A DNA stretch of 64,000 nt from Kutzneria kofuensis (GCF_014203355.1 NZ_JACHIR010000001.1:2110038-2174037); one strand, 5' to 3'. Positions 44,139 to 52,939 are shown, counted from the first letter of the stretch. Numbers and translations: made by a program. The notes: generated from the letters alone by a model not told the origin.

Positions 44139-46085
44139 CGGGTTCCTGACCGGGGAGCCCTTGCCCACCGGGGAGATCGGCAGCAGCTTGCGACCGGTCG
44201 GGCCGACCTGGATGTCGGTGCCCATGGCCGGGCAGACGCCGCAGTCGAAGCACGGCGTCCAGCGGCAGTCGTCCTGCTCCTGCTCGGACAGGGCGTCCTG
44301 CCAGTCGGCCCAGAGCCATTCCTTGTCCAGGCCCGAGTCCAGGTGGTCCCACGGCAGGACCTCGGTCTCGTCCCGCTCCCGCGTGGTGAACCAGGCCAGG
44401 CTCACGCCCAGCGGCTCCAGCTCGCTCGCCGCCGCGTTCACCCAGCGGTCGTAGGAGAAGTGCTCGCTCCAGCCGTCCAGCCGGCCGCCGTCGCGCCACA
44501 CCCGCTCGATGACCCGGCCGACGCGGCGGTCGCCGCGGCTGAGCAGACCCTCGATCAGCGACGGCTTGCCGTCGTGGTAGCGCATGCCGATGTTGCGGGC
44601 CATGCCGCGGTCCAGGTTCACCTCGGCCCGCAGCTTGCGCAGCCGGTCGTCCACTGTGTCCGGATCGCACTGCGGGGCCCACTGGAACGGCGTGTGCGGC
44701 TTGGGCACGAAGCCGCCGATCGAGATCGTGCAGCGGATGTCCTTGCGGCCACTGGCTTCCCGGCCGGCCTTGATGACCTCCTTGGCCATCCGGGCGATCT
44801 GCAGCACGTCCTCGTCGGTCTCGGTCGGCAGGCCGCACATGAAGTACAGCTTCACCTGCCGCCAGCCGTTGGAGAACGCCGCGCTGACGGTGCGGATCAG
44901 GTCCTCCTCCGACACCATCTTGTTGATGACGCGGCGGATCCGCTCGCTGCCGCCCTCGGGCGCGAAGGTCAGGCCGGAACGGCGGCCGTTGCGGGAGATC
45001 TCGTTGGCCAGATCGACGTTGAACGCGTCAACCCTGGTGCTGGGCAAGGAAAGCCCGGTGTTGGTGCCGGCGTAGCGGTCGGCCAGGCCCTTGGTGATCT
45101 CGGCGATCTCCGAGTGGTCCGCGCTGGACAGCGAGAGCAGGCCGACCTCCTCGAAGCCGGTCGCCTCCAGTCCCCTTTGGACCATCGCGCCGATGCCCTC
45201 GATGGACCGCTCCCGCACCGGGCGGGTGATCATGCCGGCCTGGCAGAACCGACAGCCCCGCGTGCAGCCGCGGAAGATCTCCACGCTCATCCGCTCGTGC
45301 ACGCTCTCGGCCAGCGGCACCAGCGGCTGCTTCGGGTACGGCCACTCGTCGAGCTCCATGGTGGTGCGCTTGAACACCCGGTACGGCACCCGCTCGGCGT
45401 TGGGCACCACGCGCTGGATCCGGCCGTCGGGCAGGTACTCCACGTCGTAGAAGCGCGGGATGTAGACGCCGCCGGTCTCGGCCAGCCGGGTCAGCAGCTC
45501 GTCGCGGCCGCCGGGGCGGCCCTGCGCCTTCCACTCCCGGATGATGTCGGTGATCTCCAGGACGGCTTCCTCGCCGTCGCCGAGCACCGCCGCGTCGATG
45601 AAGTCGGCGATCGGCTCCGGGTTGAACGCCGCGTGCCCGCCGGCCAGCACGATCGGGTCGTCCTCGGTGCGGTCGGCCGCGTGCAGCGGGATGCCGGCCA
45701 GGTCCAACGCCGTGAGCATGTTGGTGTAGCCCAGCTCGGTGGCGAAGCTCAGGCCCAGCACGTCGAACGCCCGCACCGGGCGGTGCGCGTCCACCGTGAA
45801 CTGCGGGACGCCGTGCTCGCGCATCAGCGCCTCCAGGTCCGGCCACACCGTGTAGGTGCGCTCGGCCAGCACGTCCTCGAGCTCGTTGAGGATCTCGTAG
45901 AGGATCATGACGCCCTGGTTGGGCAGGCCCACCTCGTAGGCGTCCGGGTACATCAGGCACCACCGCACGGCGGTCGAGTCCCAGTCCTTGACCGTCGCGT
46001 TCAGTTCGCCGCCGACGTACTGCACCGGCTTGGACACCCTCGGCAGCAGAGGCTCCAACGCGGGGAAGACAGACTCGACACTCAC
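44121..46085 (-). CDS. TIGR03960-type B12-binding-domain radical SAM protein
   Basis: 654 residues. An N-terminal cobalamin-binding-like domain (about 30-200) precedes the radical SAM core with CTRGCRFC (Cys274, Cys278, Cys281) that binds the [4Fe-4S] cluster. GLTFAPEGGSERIRRVINK is a family hallmark, and a cysteine-rich C-terminal segment CFDCGVCPAMG may bind a further cluster. The reaction is unknown. Normally next to the TIGR03936 gene and rne; here split from it by the subtilase gene. Confidence 0.94.
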   Translation of the reverse strand: MSVESVFPALEPLLPRVSKPVQYVGGELNATVKDWDSTAVRWCLMYPDAYEVGLPNQGVMILYEILNELEDVLAERTYTVWPDLEALMREHGVPQFTVDAHRPVRAFDVLGLSFATELGYTNMLTALDLAGIPLHAADRTEDDPIVLAGGHAAFNPEPIADFIDAAVLGDGEEAVLEITDIIREWKAQGRPGGRDELLTRLAETGGVYIPRFYDVEYLPDGRIQRVVPNAERVPYRVFKRTTMELDEWPYPKQPLVPLAESVHERMSVEIFRGCTRGCRFCQAGMITRPVRERSIEGIGAMVQRGLEATGFEEVGLLSLSSADHSEIAEITKGLADRYAGTNTGLSLPSTRVDAFNVDLANEISRNGRRSGLTFAPEGGSERIRRVINKMVSEEDLIRTVSAAFSNGWRQVKLYFMCGLPTETDEDVLQIARMAKEVIKAGREASGRKDIRCTISIGGFVPKPHTPFQWAPQCDPDTVDDRLRKLRAEVNLDRGMARNIGMRYHDGKPSLIEGLLSRGDRRVGRVIERVWRDGGRLDGWSEHFSYDRWVNAAASELEPLGVSLAWFTTRERDETEVLPWDHLDSGLDKEWLWADWQDALSEQEQDDCRWTPCFDCGVCPAMGTDIQVGPTGRKLLPISPVGKGSPVRNPSLAGS

Positions 46086-46126
46086 CCGTCAAGGGTAACG
46101 GCCCGATGACAGCGCCACCGCCTCGG

Positions 46127-46930
46127 TCAGGTCAGCAGCAACTTCCCGAAGCGGCGGGTGGCGAACCAGCCGCCGACCAGCACCATGGCGGCGAAGTAGG
46201 CGGCGTGGCCCAGGGCGGACCAGCCGACGGCGCCAGCGGTGAGCTGCCGCATGAGCTCGATCCCGTGGTAGAGCGGCAGGCACTGGACGGCGACCTGGAT
46301 GTACACGGGGTAGACGGTGATCGGGTAGAAGGTCGTGGAGAACAGGAACATCGGCATCACCACGAGCAGGATCAGGTCGAAGTCCTGCCAGGACCGCAGC
46401 AGCGTGGCCACGCCCACGCCGACGGCGGCGAAGCCGCACGCGACCAGCAGCGCGGCGGGCAGCGCCAGCACGGCCCACGGCGAGGTGATGAGGCCGAGCG
46501 CGGCCATCACGGCCAGGAAGCCGGCGGCGTAGATGCCGCCGCGGATCAGCGACCAGGAGATCTCGCCGAACGCCACGTCCATCGGGCCGAGCGGGGTGGC
46601 CAGCATGGCGTCGTAGACCTTGGCGTACTTGAGCTTGAGAAAGATGTTGAACGTGGAGTCGTGCACGGCCCCGTTCATCGCCGAGGCCGCGAGCAGGCCC
46701 GGCGCCACGTACGCGGCGTAACTGATCGGATGGCCGTCCGGCCCGGTCAGGTCGCCGACGATGCCGCCGAACCCGATGCCCAGCGCGAACAGATAGAACA
46801 GCGGTTCGAACACCCCGGACAGCACCAGCAGCCAGTTCCGCCGGTTGACCAGTGCCGAGCGCTCGACCACGGCGTGGGCCCGACCGGCGTAGCTGCCGAC
46901 CGGCACGACCCGCAGCAGCAGAGCCGCCAT
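46127..46930 (-). CDS. ABC-2 type transporter permease
   Basis: 267-residue protein with about six transmembrane helices. The ABC-2 hallmark YLFALGIGFGGIVGDLTGPDGHPISYAAYVAPGLLAASAMNGAVHDSTFNIFLKLK resembles NodJ/DrrB-like exporters. It is the last of three cotranscribed genes (ATPase, permease, permease), with 9 bases between the two permease genes. Each permease is half-size, so the transporter is probably a heterodimer with the ATPase. Substrate unknown; drug or lipid export are possibilities. Confidence 0.92.
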   Translation of the reverse strand: MAALLLRVVPVGSYAGRAHAVVERSALVNRRNWLLVLSGVFEPLFYLFALGIGFGGIVGDLTGPDGHPISYAAYVAPGLLAASAMNGAVHDSTFNIFLKLKYAKVYDAMLATPLGPMDVAFGEISWSLIRGGIYAAGFLAVMAALGLITSPWAVLALPAALLVACGFAAVGVGVATLLRSWQDFDLILLVVMPMFLFSTTFYPITVYPVYIQVAVQCLPLYHGIELMRQLTAGAVGWSALGHAAYFAAMVLVGGWFATRRFGKLLLT

Positions 46931-46939
46931 GTCTCCCCC

Positions 46940-47707
46940 TCAGACCTTCAGCCGCACGTGGAACCGCCGGCGGGCCAGCAGCAGACCGCCGGCCGTCAGC
47001 AGGAGCAGGTAGCCGACGTGGCCGGCCGCCGTGAGCACGTCCATGTGCCCGAACTCGACCGCCCGGGCCAGCTCGTTGCCGTGCCACAGCGGCGTCACCC
47101 AGGCCAGCGGCCGGCTCCACGCCGGCAGCTGGCTGATCGGGTAGTACGTGCCGGCGAACAGCGTCATCGGCACCACGACGAACCGGAACACGTTGCCGAA
47201 GGTCGTGCCCTCGTCGTTCACGGACGCCGCCAGCGCCAGCACCCAGGCGCCGAACGCCATGCCGGCCAGCACGGACACCGGCACCGCCAGCAGCGCACCG
47301 ACGTTGATGAACGCCCCGAACAGGGCGGCGACGGCCATGTAGGCCAGTCCGGAGACGAGCACCCGCAACGCCACCCACACCGCCTGCGCGGTCAGCAGTT
47401 GGTCCGCGGTGACGGGTGTGGACGTGATGGCGAAGTACCGCTGGTCCCACTTGAAGCTGCCGAGCACCGGGAACGACGACTCACCGGTCGCCACCTGCAC
47501 CGCCAGCGCCACCAACATCGCCGGCGCGAGGTAGACGACGTAGGGCAGGCCGGCCGTCGCCGGCCCCGGCCTGATCTGGCTGCCGAGCCCGAAACCCATG
47601 GCTCCCAAGAACATCAGCGGCATCAGAACGCTCGACACCACCGTGGCCCGCCAGTTACGGCGGTACCACGTCCACAGGTGCTCCAACACCAGGCCGACCG
47701 GGCGCAT
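46940..47707 (-). CDS. ABC-2 type transporter permease
   Basis: 255 residues, about six transmembrane helices. YLAPAMLVALAVQVATGESSFPVLGSFKWDQRYFAITSTPV and ISQLPAWSRPLAWVTPLWHGNELARAV are typical of DrrB/NodJ permeases. The ATG shares one base with the stop of the ATPase gene (TGATG), implying coupling. Distinct from the second permease in sequence, so the pair likely makes an asymmetric channel. Confidence 0.92.
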   Translation of the reverse strand: MRPVGLVLEHLWTWYRRNWRATVVSSVLMPLMFLGAMGFGLGSQIRPGPATAGLPYVVYLAPAMLVALAVQVATGESSFPVLGSFKWDQRYFAITSTPVTADQLLTAQAVWVALRVLVSGLAYMAVAALFGAFINVGALLAVPVSVLAGMAFGAWVLALAASVNDEGTTFGNVFRFVVVPMTLFAGTYYPISQLPAWSRPLAWVTPLWHGNELARAVEFGHMDVLTAAGHVGYLLLLTAGGLLLARRRFHVRLKV

Positions 47708-48639
47708 CAGTCCACCAACGTCCGGCCGGTCAGGCGCAGGAATACGTCCTCGAGCGTGGCCCGGCGGACCAGGCTGGACAGCGGCCGCACGCCGCGCTGG
47801 TTCGCCGTCGCCAGCACGGACTCGCCGTCGTCGGTGTAGAGCAGCAGCCGGTCCGGCAGCACCTCCACGCGTTCGGCCAGATCCTGCACCAGCGGCACGT
47901 TGGCCTGCTGCTGGTCGATCGGGAACCGCAGCTCCAGCACCTCGCGGCTGGAGTGCTCCGCGATCAACGCCGCCGGCGATCCCTCGGCGGCGATCCGACC
48001 GCCGTCCATCACCACCAGGCGGTCGCACAACTGCTCGGCCTCGTCCATGTAGTGCGTGGTGACGATGAGCGTGACGCCTTGCTGCTTGAGCCGGAACAGC
48101 CTGTCCCACAACAGATGTCTCGCCTGCGGGTCCAGGCCGGTGGTCGGTTCGTCGAGCAGCAGCAGCTCCGGTTCGTTCACCAGCGACCGGGCGATCGTCA
48201 GCCGGCGCTTCATGCCGCCCGACAACGGCTCCACCTGGTCGTCCGCCCGGTCCGTCAGCTGCGCGAACTCCAGCAGCTCCGTCGCACGGGCCTTCACCTG
48301 GGCCCGGGACAGGCCGAAGTACCGGCCGTACACCTGGAGGTTCTGCCGCACGGTCAGCTCGTTGTCAAGGTTGTCCTGCTGCGGCACGACACCGAGCCGG
48401 GCTCGGATCTCCGGGCCGTGCCGGTCCGGGTCCAGGCCCAGCACCCGCAGCTCCCCCGCCGTGCGCGGCGACGTGCAGGCGATCATGCGCATCGTCGACG
48501 ACTTGCCCGCCCCGTTCGGGCCGAGGAAGCCGAACGCCTCGCCGCGCCGGACCTTCACGTCGATGCCGCGCACGGCCTCGAAGTCGCCGAACCGTTTGAC
48601 CAGGCCGTCCGCCTGGACAAGGACCGCGTCGCCACTCAC
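47707..48639 (-). CDS. Drug-resistance-type ABC exporter ATP-binding protein
   Basis: 310-residue ATPase. Walker A GPNGAGKSS, Q-loop VVPQQDNLDNELTVRQNL, signature LSGGMKRRL, Walker B LLLLDEPTTGLDP and switch His in TTHYMDEAEQLCDR. The C-terminal 80 residues are the extension found in DrrA/NodI-type proteins. The GTG at 48639 starts where the domain homology begins. First gene of the exporter operon, divergent from the TOPRIM gene 54 bases away. Confidence 0.95.
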   Translation of the reverse strand: MSGDAVLVQADGLVKRFGDFEAVRGIDVKVRRGEAFGFLGPNGAGKSSTMRMIACTSPRTAGELRVLGLDPDRHGPEIRARLGVVPQQDNLDNELTVRQNLQVYGRYFGLSRAQVKARATELLEFAQLTDRADDQVEPLSGGMKRRLTIARSLVNEPELLLLDEPTTGLDPQARHLLWDRLFRLKQQGVTLIVTTHYMDEAEQLCDRLVVMDGGRIAAEGSPAALIAEHSSREVLELRFPIDQQQANVPLVQDLAERVEVLPDRLLLYTDDGESVLATANQRGVRPLSSLVRRATLEDVFLRLTGRTLVD

Positions 48640-48693
48640 GGCACCGACGTTAGCGGGCACCCCCGACAAGACGGCATCGATTATGTTGGGACC

Positions 48694-49233
48694 GTGCGCC
48701 TGCGTGCGGTTGTGCTGGTCGAGGGGCTGAGCGACCGGCTCGCCCTGGAGGTGGTCGCCCGCCGTCGCGGCCGTGACCTGGCCGCCGAGGGCATTCGTGT
48801 GGAGGCGATGGGCGGCGCCACCAACATCGGGCACTACCTCGACCGCTATGTCCCGCTCGCCGTCGCCGTCGCCGGGCTCTACGACAGCGCCGAAGAACGC
48901 TTCTTCCGGCGGGCCCTGGAACGCGTCGGCCGGCATGCCGCCGACCTGGAGGAGTGCGGCTTCTTCCGCTGCGACGCCGACCTGGAGGACGAGCTCATCC
49001 GCGCCGTCGGCGCCGAGCAGGTGGAACGCATCGTCGAGGCCGAGGGCCGGATCGCCTCGTTCCGCAAGCTGCAACGCCAGCCCGCCCAGCGCGGCCGCAG
49101 CCTGCACGACCAGCTCCGGCGGCTCATGGGCGGCCGCTCCGGCGGCAAGTACCACTACGCCCGGCTCATGGCCGAGGCCGTCGACCTCGACCGGATCCCC
49201 CGGCCGCTGACCGCCCTGCTCGACCGCCTCTGA
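48694..49233 (+). CDS. Stand-alone TOPRIM-domain protein (OLD-type)
   Basis: 179 residues. The N-terminal TOPRIM motif VVLVEGLSDRLALEVVARRRG contains the catalytic Glu. EAMGGATNIGHYLDRY and AGLYDSAEERFFRRAL correspond to the second, Asp-containing motif, though its usual D-x-D is reduced to one Asp. QRQPAQRGRSLHDQLRRLMGGRSGGKYHYARLM is the conserved C-terminal segment. Related domains nick DNA in OLD nucleases, but this protein lacks the ATPase half. TATGTT (48682-48687) is 6 bases before the GTG, which suggests a leaderless mRNA. Confidence 0.85.
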   Translation: MRLRAVVLVEGLSDRLALEVVARRRGRDLAAEGIRVEAMGGATNIGHYLDRYVPLAVAVAGLYDSAEERFFRRALERVGRHAADLEECGFFRCDADLEDELIRAVGAEQVERIVEAEGRIASFRKLQRQPAQRGRSLHDQLRRLMGGRSGGKYHYARLMAEAVDLDRIPRPLTALLDRL

Positions 49234-49273
49234 TCGCGTCGACGAGCCGCGTCCCCGGCTCGTCGACGCGATC
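49232..49273. terminator. Bidirectional terminator between the TOPRIM gene and ndk
   Basis: Perfect 17-bp stem: 49232-49248 (GATCGCGTCGACGAGCC) with 49257-49273, 8-base loop, overlapping the last bases of the TOPRIM stop and ending 8 bases before the ndk stop. Confidence 0.9.
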
Positions 49274-49280
49274 GCTCAGC

Positions 49281-49691
49281 TCAGAGGCTGGGGAACCAGA
49301 TCTTGATCTCGCGGTCGGCCGACTCCGGCGAGTCCGAGCCGTGCACCAGGTTGTACTGGACCTCCAGGCCGAAGTCGCCCCGGATGGTGCCCGGCGTCGC
49401 CTTCTCCACCGGGTCCGTGCCGCCGGCCAGCTGCCGGAACGCCGAGATCGCCCGCGTGCCCTCGACGACCATCGCCACCAGCGGACCGCCGGTGATGAAC
49501 TCGACCAGGTCGTTGTAGAAGCCCTTGCCGGCGTGCTCGGCGTAGTGCTCCTCGGCCACCGCACGGTCTGCGGTGCGCAGCTCCAGGGCGGCCAGCTTCA
49601 GGCCCTTGCGCTCGATACGGGCGATGACCTCGCCGACCAGGCCGCGGCTGACGCCGTCCGGCTTGACCAGGACCAGGGTGCGCTCACTCAC
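49281..49691 (-). CDS. ndk: Nucleoside diphosphate kinase
   Basis: 136-residue NDP kinase equilibrating nucleoside tri- and diphosphates. [19 protein letters not shown] at the start and [20 protein letters not shown] near the end, with His117 as the phospho-histidine. Full length for the family. Its neighbours DUF4233-folC-valS follow the normal actinobacterial order apart from the inserted VapBC and LppU-like genes. Confidence 0.98.
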   Translation of the reverse strand: MSERTLVLVKPDGVSRGLVGEVIARIERKGLKLAALELRTADRAVAEEHYAEHAGKGFYNDLVEFITGGPLVAMVVEGTRAISAFRQLAGGTDPVEKATPGTIRGDFGLEVQYNLVHGSDSPESADREIKIWFPSL

Positions 49692-49743
49692 GGTGGTCCG
49701 AACTCCTTAGGTAATGGGAATCTCCGCGGTGCAGGGTAACCGG

Positions 49744-50439
49744 TCAGCCGGTGAGCCGTTTCAGGCAGGCGAACTGCCCGGACTTCGGCGACTGGTGGAA
49801 CCACACGTCGTCGGTGCCGGCCACCTTGTCGCAGGCGGTCTTGGGGTTGGTGCTGGTGACGATGTCGGTCACCTGGTACGTCTTCGCGTTGGGCGCGCCG
49901 GCGGCCAGTGGCTTGGTCGACGTGCAGGAGGCGCGTTCGACCAGGCCGGTGTCGTCGAGGTCGAGCTGCACGCACTGCCCCTTGGGCACGGACAGCGAGG
50001 CGCAGTACCGCAGCGCCAGCTTGCCGTCGAACCAGCTGTCGCCGTACGAGTCGTACGCGTCGACGTCGTTGCACTTGTCCTTCTGCGGGATCACCAGGTT
50101 GATCTGCAGCGCGGCCTTGTCGGACGTGCAGGAGACACCCTCGCTGGTCTTCACGTCCAGCCAGACGCAGTCGTTGACGTTGAACCGGAGGCTGTCGGTG
50201 TTGGTCGTCCGCGGCGGCCGGGTGGTCGTGCGAGCGGTGCTGGAGGTGCTGCTTGTTCCGGCGGCCTCGGTGCTGTGCCGGCTGCTGATGATGCCGATCA
50301 CCGCCCACGTCCCCAGGCCCAGCATCAGCACGACCCCGACGACGGTGCCGACGATCGCGCCCGTCTGCGACTTGCGCGGCGGCGTGGGCGGCATCGGCGG
50401 CGGTCCCCACGAGCCGGGTTGCTGGTAGGGCCCCGTCAT
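49744..50439 (-). CDS. Membrane-anchored extracytoplasmic protein, LppU/SCO3897-like
   Basis: 231 residues. A Pro/Gln-rich cytoplasmic N terminus (PYQQPGSWGPPPMPPTPPRKS), one transmembrane helix (TGAIVGTVVGVVLMLGLGTWAVIGII, about 26-51) and a Thr/Ser/Arg linker come first. The extracytoplasmic domain has six cysteines with the pattern NDCVWLD, VSCTSDKAAL, KCNDVD, RYCASL, QCVQLD and ASCTS, plus later cysteines. This cysteine spacing resembles actinobacterial LppU-like proteins; function unknown. ATG at 50439 has GGAGGACG upstream. Confidence 0.7.
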   Translation of the reverse strand: MTGPYQQPGSWGPPPMPPTPPRKSQTGAIVGTVVGVVLMLGLGTWAVIGIISSRHSTEAAGTSSTSSTARTTTRPPRTTNTDSLRFNVNDCVWLDVKTSEGVSCTSDKAALQINLVIPQKDKCNDVDAYDSYGDSWFDGKLALRYCASLSVPKGQCVQLDLDDTGLVERASCTSTKPLAAGAPNAKTYQVTDIVTSTNPKTACDKVAGTDDVWFHQSPKSGQFACLKRLTG

Positions 50440-50496
50440 CGTCGTCCTCCCCCGTTCGACTGCGAACCCGAGCATTCTGGCCCCTTGCGGTGGCGC

Positions 50497-50922
50497 TCAG
50501 CTCTCCGGGGTAATCAGTTCGACCGTTGGAAAGTACGTGCGGTAACGCGCGGTGTCCCTTGTGAGCAGCGGCAGCTTCATCACGGCGGCGTGTGCGCCGA
50601 TGAAGAAGTCCGGCAGTGGCGAGGTCTTCGTGCCGCCCCGGGACCGGTAGCCGAGGAAACACTTACCGGCCAGGAATGCCGCCGTCCACGGCAGCTCGGC
50701 ACGGAGGAAGGCGTCCCGGCCGAGCGCTTCCTCGAGGTCCTCGTATCGGGTGAACCGGACGGAGACCTCGGCGTAGATCACGTGATTGATCAGCAGCGGT
50801 CCGCGGTCGGCCGCGGCGGCAAGCCGGTCGAAGGACCAGGCGCACCAAGTGGGGTCCTCGGTGAACAGGTCGATCAGGACGTTCGAATCTACCAAGGTGC
50901 CCCGGGCGGCGTCATTCGCCAC
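50497..50922 (-). CDS. vapC: VapC-like PIN-domain toxin
   Basis: 141-residue PIN-domain ribonuclease. The acidic residues of the active site are visible as Asp12 (VDSNVLIDLF), Glu52 (YAEVSV), Asp105 (LPDFFIGAHA) and Asp123 (LLTRDTARY). It overlaps the antitoxin gene by 11 bases. VapC toxins cleave specific RNAs, often tRNA or rRNA, when free of antitoxin. All four acidic residues are kept, so it should be active. Confidence 0.94.
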   Translation of the reverse strand: MANDAARGTLVDSNVLIDLFTEDPTWCAWSFDRLAAAADRGPLLINHVIYAEVSVRFTRYEDLEEALGRDAFLRAELPWTAAFLAGKCFLGYRSRGGTKTSPLPDFFIGAHAAVMKLPLLTRDTARYRTYFPTVELITPES

Positions 50923-51139
50923 GCGTCAACGCCATGATCTCGTCGGTGGTCATCTCGACGTCGCCGCGCCCGAGCAGGGACTCGGCGAGGCGCCGGCCCC
51001 GACTGGGCCACTGGGTGCTCTTGACGATGTGCAGCCCGTGCTCGTCGAGCACGAACTCGATCTCGTCGCCGGGCCGCAGCCCGAACTCCTCGCGAACCTC
51101 GATCGGGATGGTCACTTGCCCCTTGCTAGTCAGCCGCAC
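50912..51139 (-). CDS. vapB: VapB-like AbrB/SpoVT-family antitoxin
   Basis: 75 residues. The N-terminal swapped-hairpin DNA-binding domain is RLTSKGQVTIPIEVREEFGLRPGDEIEFVLDEHGL, and the acidic/hydrophobic C terminus wraps the toxin. GTG start at 51139. TAGACT (51151-51146 on this strand) ends 6 bases before it, so the mRNA is predicted leaderless, and a perfect inverted repeat overlaps the promoter for autoregulation. Confidence 0.94.
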   Translation of the reverse strand: MRLTSKGQVTIPIEVREEFGLRPGDEIEFVLDEHGLHIVKSTQWPSRGRRLAESLLGRGDVEMTTDEIMALTRGE

Positions 51140-51140
51140 G

Positions 51141-51168
51141 GTAAGAGTCTACCAGGTATTACTCTTAC
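51141..51168. promoter_or_regulatory. vapBC operator/promoter
   Basis: Arms GTAAGAGT (51141-51148) and ACTCTTAC (51161-51168) are exact reverse complements 12 bases apart. They cover the TAGACT -10 box (51151-51146, minus strand) and start 2 bases before the vapB GTG. The distal arm includes the TAA stop of the upstream DUF4233 gene. Confidence 0.85.
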
Positions 51169-51530
51169 TGCTGCTGGCTGGGCAGCGAGCCCTCGGCGAT
51201 ACGCCGCGCCACGTCCCGGCGCAGCCACAGCAGGTAGGCCCAGACCAGGCCGAACAGCACGCCAACGACGCCGAGCGGCACGCTCAGCACGAAGCCGGCC
51301 AGGGTCAGCACCTGGAGCACGATGGCGAACGGGATGCCCCAGGAGAAACGGAAGCAGCCGCTGGACACCACCATCAGCACGGCCAGCACGCCGACCGCCG
51401 CGACCGGCCACCCGCTCAGGTGGTCGACGCGGCCCAGCACGAACAGCGCCAGCCCGGTCACGATGGCCTCCAGCACCATCGTGCCGGCCATCACGCCGCG
51501 AAGGCCCTTCCACGGGTCGGGGGCGGTCAT
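51165..51530 (-). CDS. DUF4233 membrane protein
   Basis: 121 residues with four hydrophobic helices (MVLEAIVTGLALFVLG, WPVAAVGVLAVLMVVSSGCF, FAIVLQVLTLAGFVL and VGVLFGLVWAYLLWLRRDVARRI). It is the small membrane protein that follows folC in actinobacteria (Rv2446c position). Its ATG overlaps the folC stop (ATGA). Function unknown. The stop codon lies inside the vapBC operator, and the vapBC promoter starts there. Confidence 0.92.
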   Translation of the reverse strand: MTAPDPWKGLRGVMAGTMVLEAIVTGLALFVLGRVDHLSGWPVAAVGVLAVLMVVSSGCFRFSWGIPFAIVLQVLTLAGFVLSVPLGVVGVLFGLVWAYLLWLRRDVARRIAEGSLPSQQQ

Positions 51531-52891
51531 TGCGGCTCCTTGCCGAACAGGGCGCGGGCGGCGCCGGCGGTGACGACCGAGCCGGTCACCACGACGCCGC
51601 TGCCGGACACCGGCGAGTCGTCGTCGATCTCCTCGGCCAGCCGGATCGCCTCCTCGACGGCGTCGTCCAGCCGCGGCTCGACGACGATCCGGTCCTCGCC
51701 GAACACCTCGCGGGCCAGACCGGCCAGCTTGTCGGCGTCCATCGCGCGGGGCGAGCCGTTGTTGGTGAGCACGACCTCGGTGAACACCGGCTCCAGGGCG
51801 GCCAGGATGCCGTCCACGTCCTTGTCCTCCATCACGCTCACGACGCCGACCAGCTTGCGGAACGCGAACTGCTCCTGCAGCGCCGCCGCCAGCGCGCGGG
51901 CGCCGTGCGGGTTGTGCGCGGCGTCGACGAACACGCTCGGGGCGTTGCGGACCCGCTCCAGCCGGCCCGGCGACGTCACCGTCGCGAACGCCTCGCGCAC
52001 GGCGTCGATGTCGAGCTTGCGGCCCGCCCCCGCCCCGAAGAACACCTCGACCGCCGCCAGCGCCTGCGCCGCGTTGGCCGCCTGGTGCGCGCCGAACAGC
52101 GGCAGGAAGATCTCGTCGTACACGCCGCCGAGGCCCTGCAGCTTCAGCAGCTGGCCGCCGACCGCCGTCTCCGCCGTCAGGACGCCGAACTCCATGCCCT
52201 GGCGGGCCACCGACGCGCCGACCTCGGCGCAGCGCTCCAGCAGCACCTGCGCCACCTCGGGGCGCTGCTCGGCCAGCACCGCCACCGCGCCCTCCTTGAT
52301 GATGCCGGCCTTCTCCGCCGCGATGCCGAGGATGTCCGTGCCGAGGAAGTCGGTGTGGTCGATGTCGATCGGCGTGATCACCGCGACCTTGCCGTCCGCG
52401 ATGTTCGTGGCGTCCCAGCGGCCGCCCAGGCCGACCTCCACCACCGCCACGTCCACCGGCGCGTCCGCGAACGCCGCGAACGCCATGCCGGTGAGCACCT
52501 CGAACTTGCTCATCTTCACGTCGGACTTCGCGTCCACCATCGCGATGTACGGCTCGATGTCGCGGTAGACGTCCACGTACCGCTGCGGGCTGACCGGCGC
52601 GCCGTCCAGGCTGATCCGCTCGGTCGCCAGCTGCAGGTGCGGGCTCGTGTAGCGGCCGGTGCGCAGACCGATCCGGGTGAACAGCGCGTCGATCATCCGG
52701 CTCGTCGACGTCTTGCCGTTCGTGCCCGTGATGTGCACCACCGGGTACGCCCGCTGCGGCTCCCCCAACAGGTCCGCCAGCGCCGCGATCCGCTCGGTGG
52801 ACGGCTCGATCTTCGTCTCCGGCCACCGGGTGTCCAGTTCGGACTCGACCTCGCGCAGCGCGGCGAGCGCCTCGGGATCGTTCTGGGGCAC
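51527..52891 (-). CDS. folC: Bifunctional folylpolyglutamate synthase/dihydrofolate synthase
   Basis: 454 residues from the chosen start. Mur-ligase-like fold: HITGTNGKTST (ATP P-loop), YTSPHLQLATERI, VVEVGLGGRWDATNI, DHTDFLG and DAAHNPHGARALA. It adds glutamates to folates and makes dihydrofolate. I prefer the GTG at 52891, which has GGAG upstream, because TAGACT (52935-52930) predicts transcription starting near 52923. GTG at 52927 would extend it by 12 residues. Conserved order valS-folC-DUF4233-ndk. Confidence 0.96.
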   Translation of the reverse strand: MPQNDPEALAALREVESELDTRWPETKIEPSTERIAALADLLGEPQRAYPVVHITGTNGKTSTSRMIDALFTRIGLRTGRYTSPHLQLATERISLDGAPVSPQRYVDVYRDIEPYIAMVDAKSDVKMSKFEVLTGMAFAAFADAPVDVAVVEVGLGGRWDATNIADGKVAVITPIDIDHTDFLGTDILGIAAEKAGIIKEGAVAVLAEQRPEVAQVLLERCAEVGASVARQGMEFGVLTAETAVGGQLLKLQGLGGVYDEIFLPLFGAHQAANAAQALAAVEVFFGAGAGRKLDIDAVREAFATVTSPGRLERVRNAPSVFVDAAHNPHGARALAAALQEQFAFRKLVGVVSVMEDKDVDGILAALEPVFTEVVLTNNGSPRAMDADKLAGLAREVFGEDRIVVEPRLDDAVEEAIRLAEEIDDDSPVSGSGVVVTGSVVTAGAARALFGKEPQ

Positions 52892-52929
52892 GCTGGTCTC
52901 CGGTGCGGTGGACGACGGGGTACCCACCG

Positions 52930-52935
52930 AGTCTA
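52930..52935 (-). promoter_or_regulatory. Predicted -10 element (TAGACT) of folC
   Basis: TAGACT on the minus strand between the valS paralogue and folC. It would separate folC transcription from the valyl-tRNA synthetase genes. No clear -35. Confidence 0.5.
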
Positions 52936-52939
52936 CGTC

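Noticed and set aside
46127-48639. ABC exporter as a biosynthetic cluster resistance gene
   Set aside because: DrrA-like in sequence, but no producer genes adjoin it; substrate left open.
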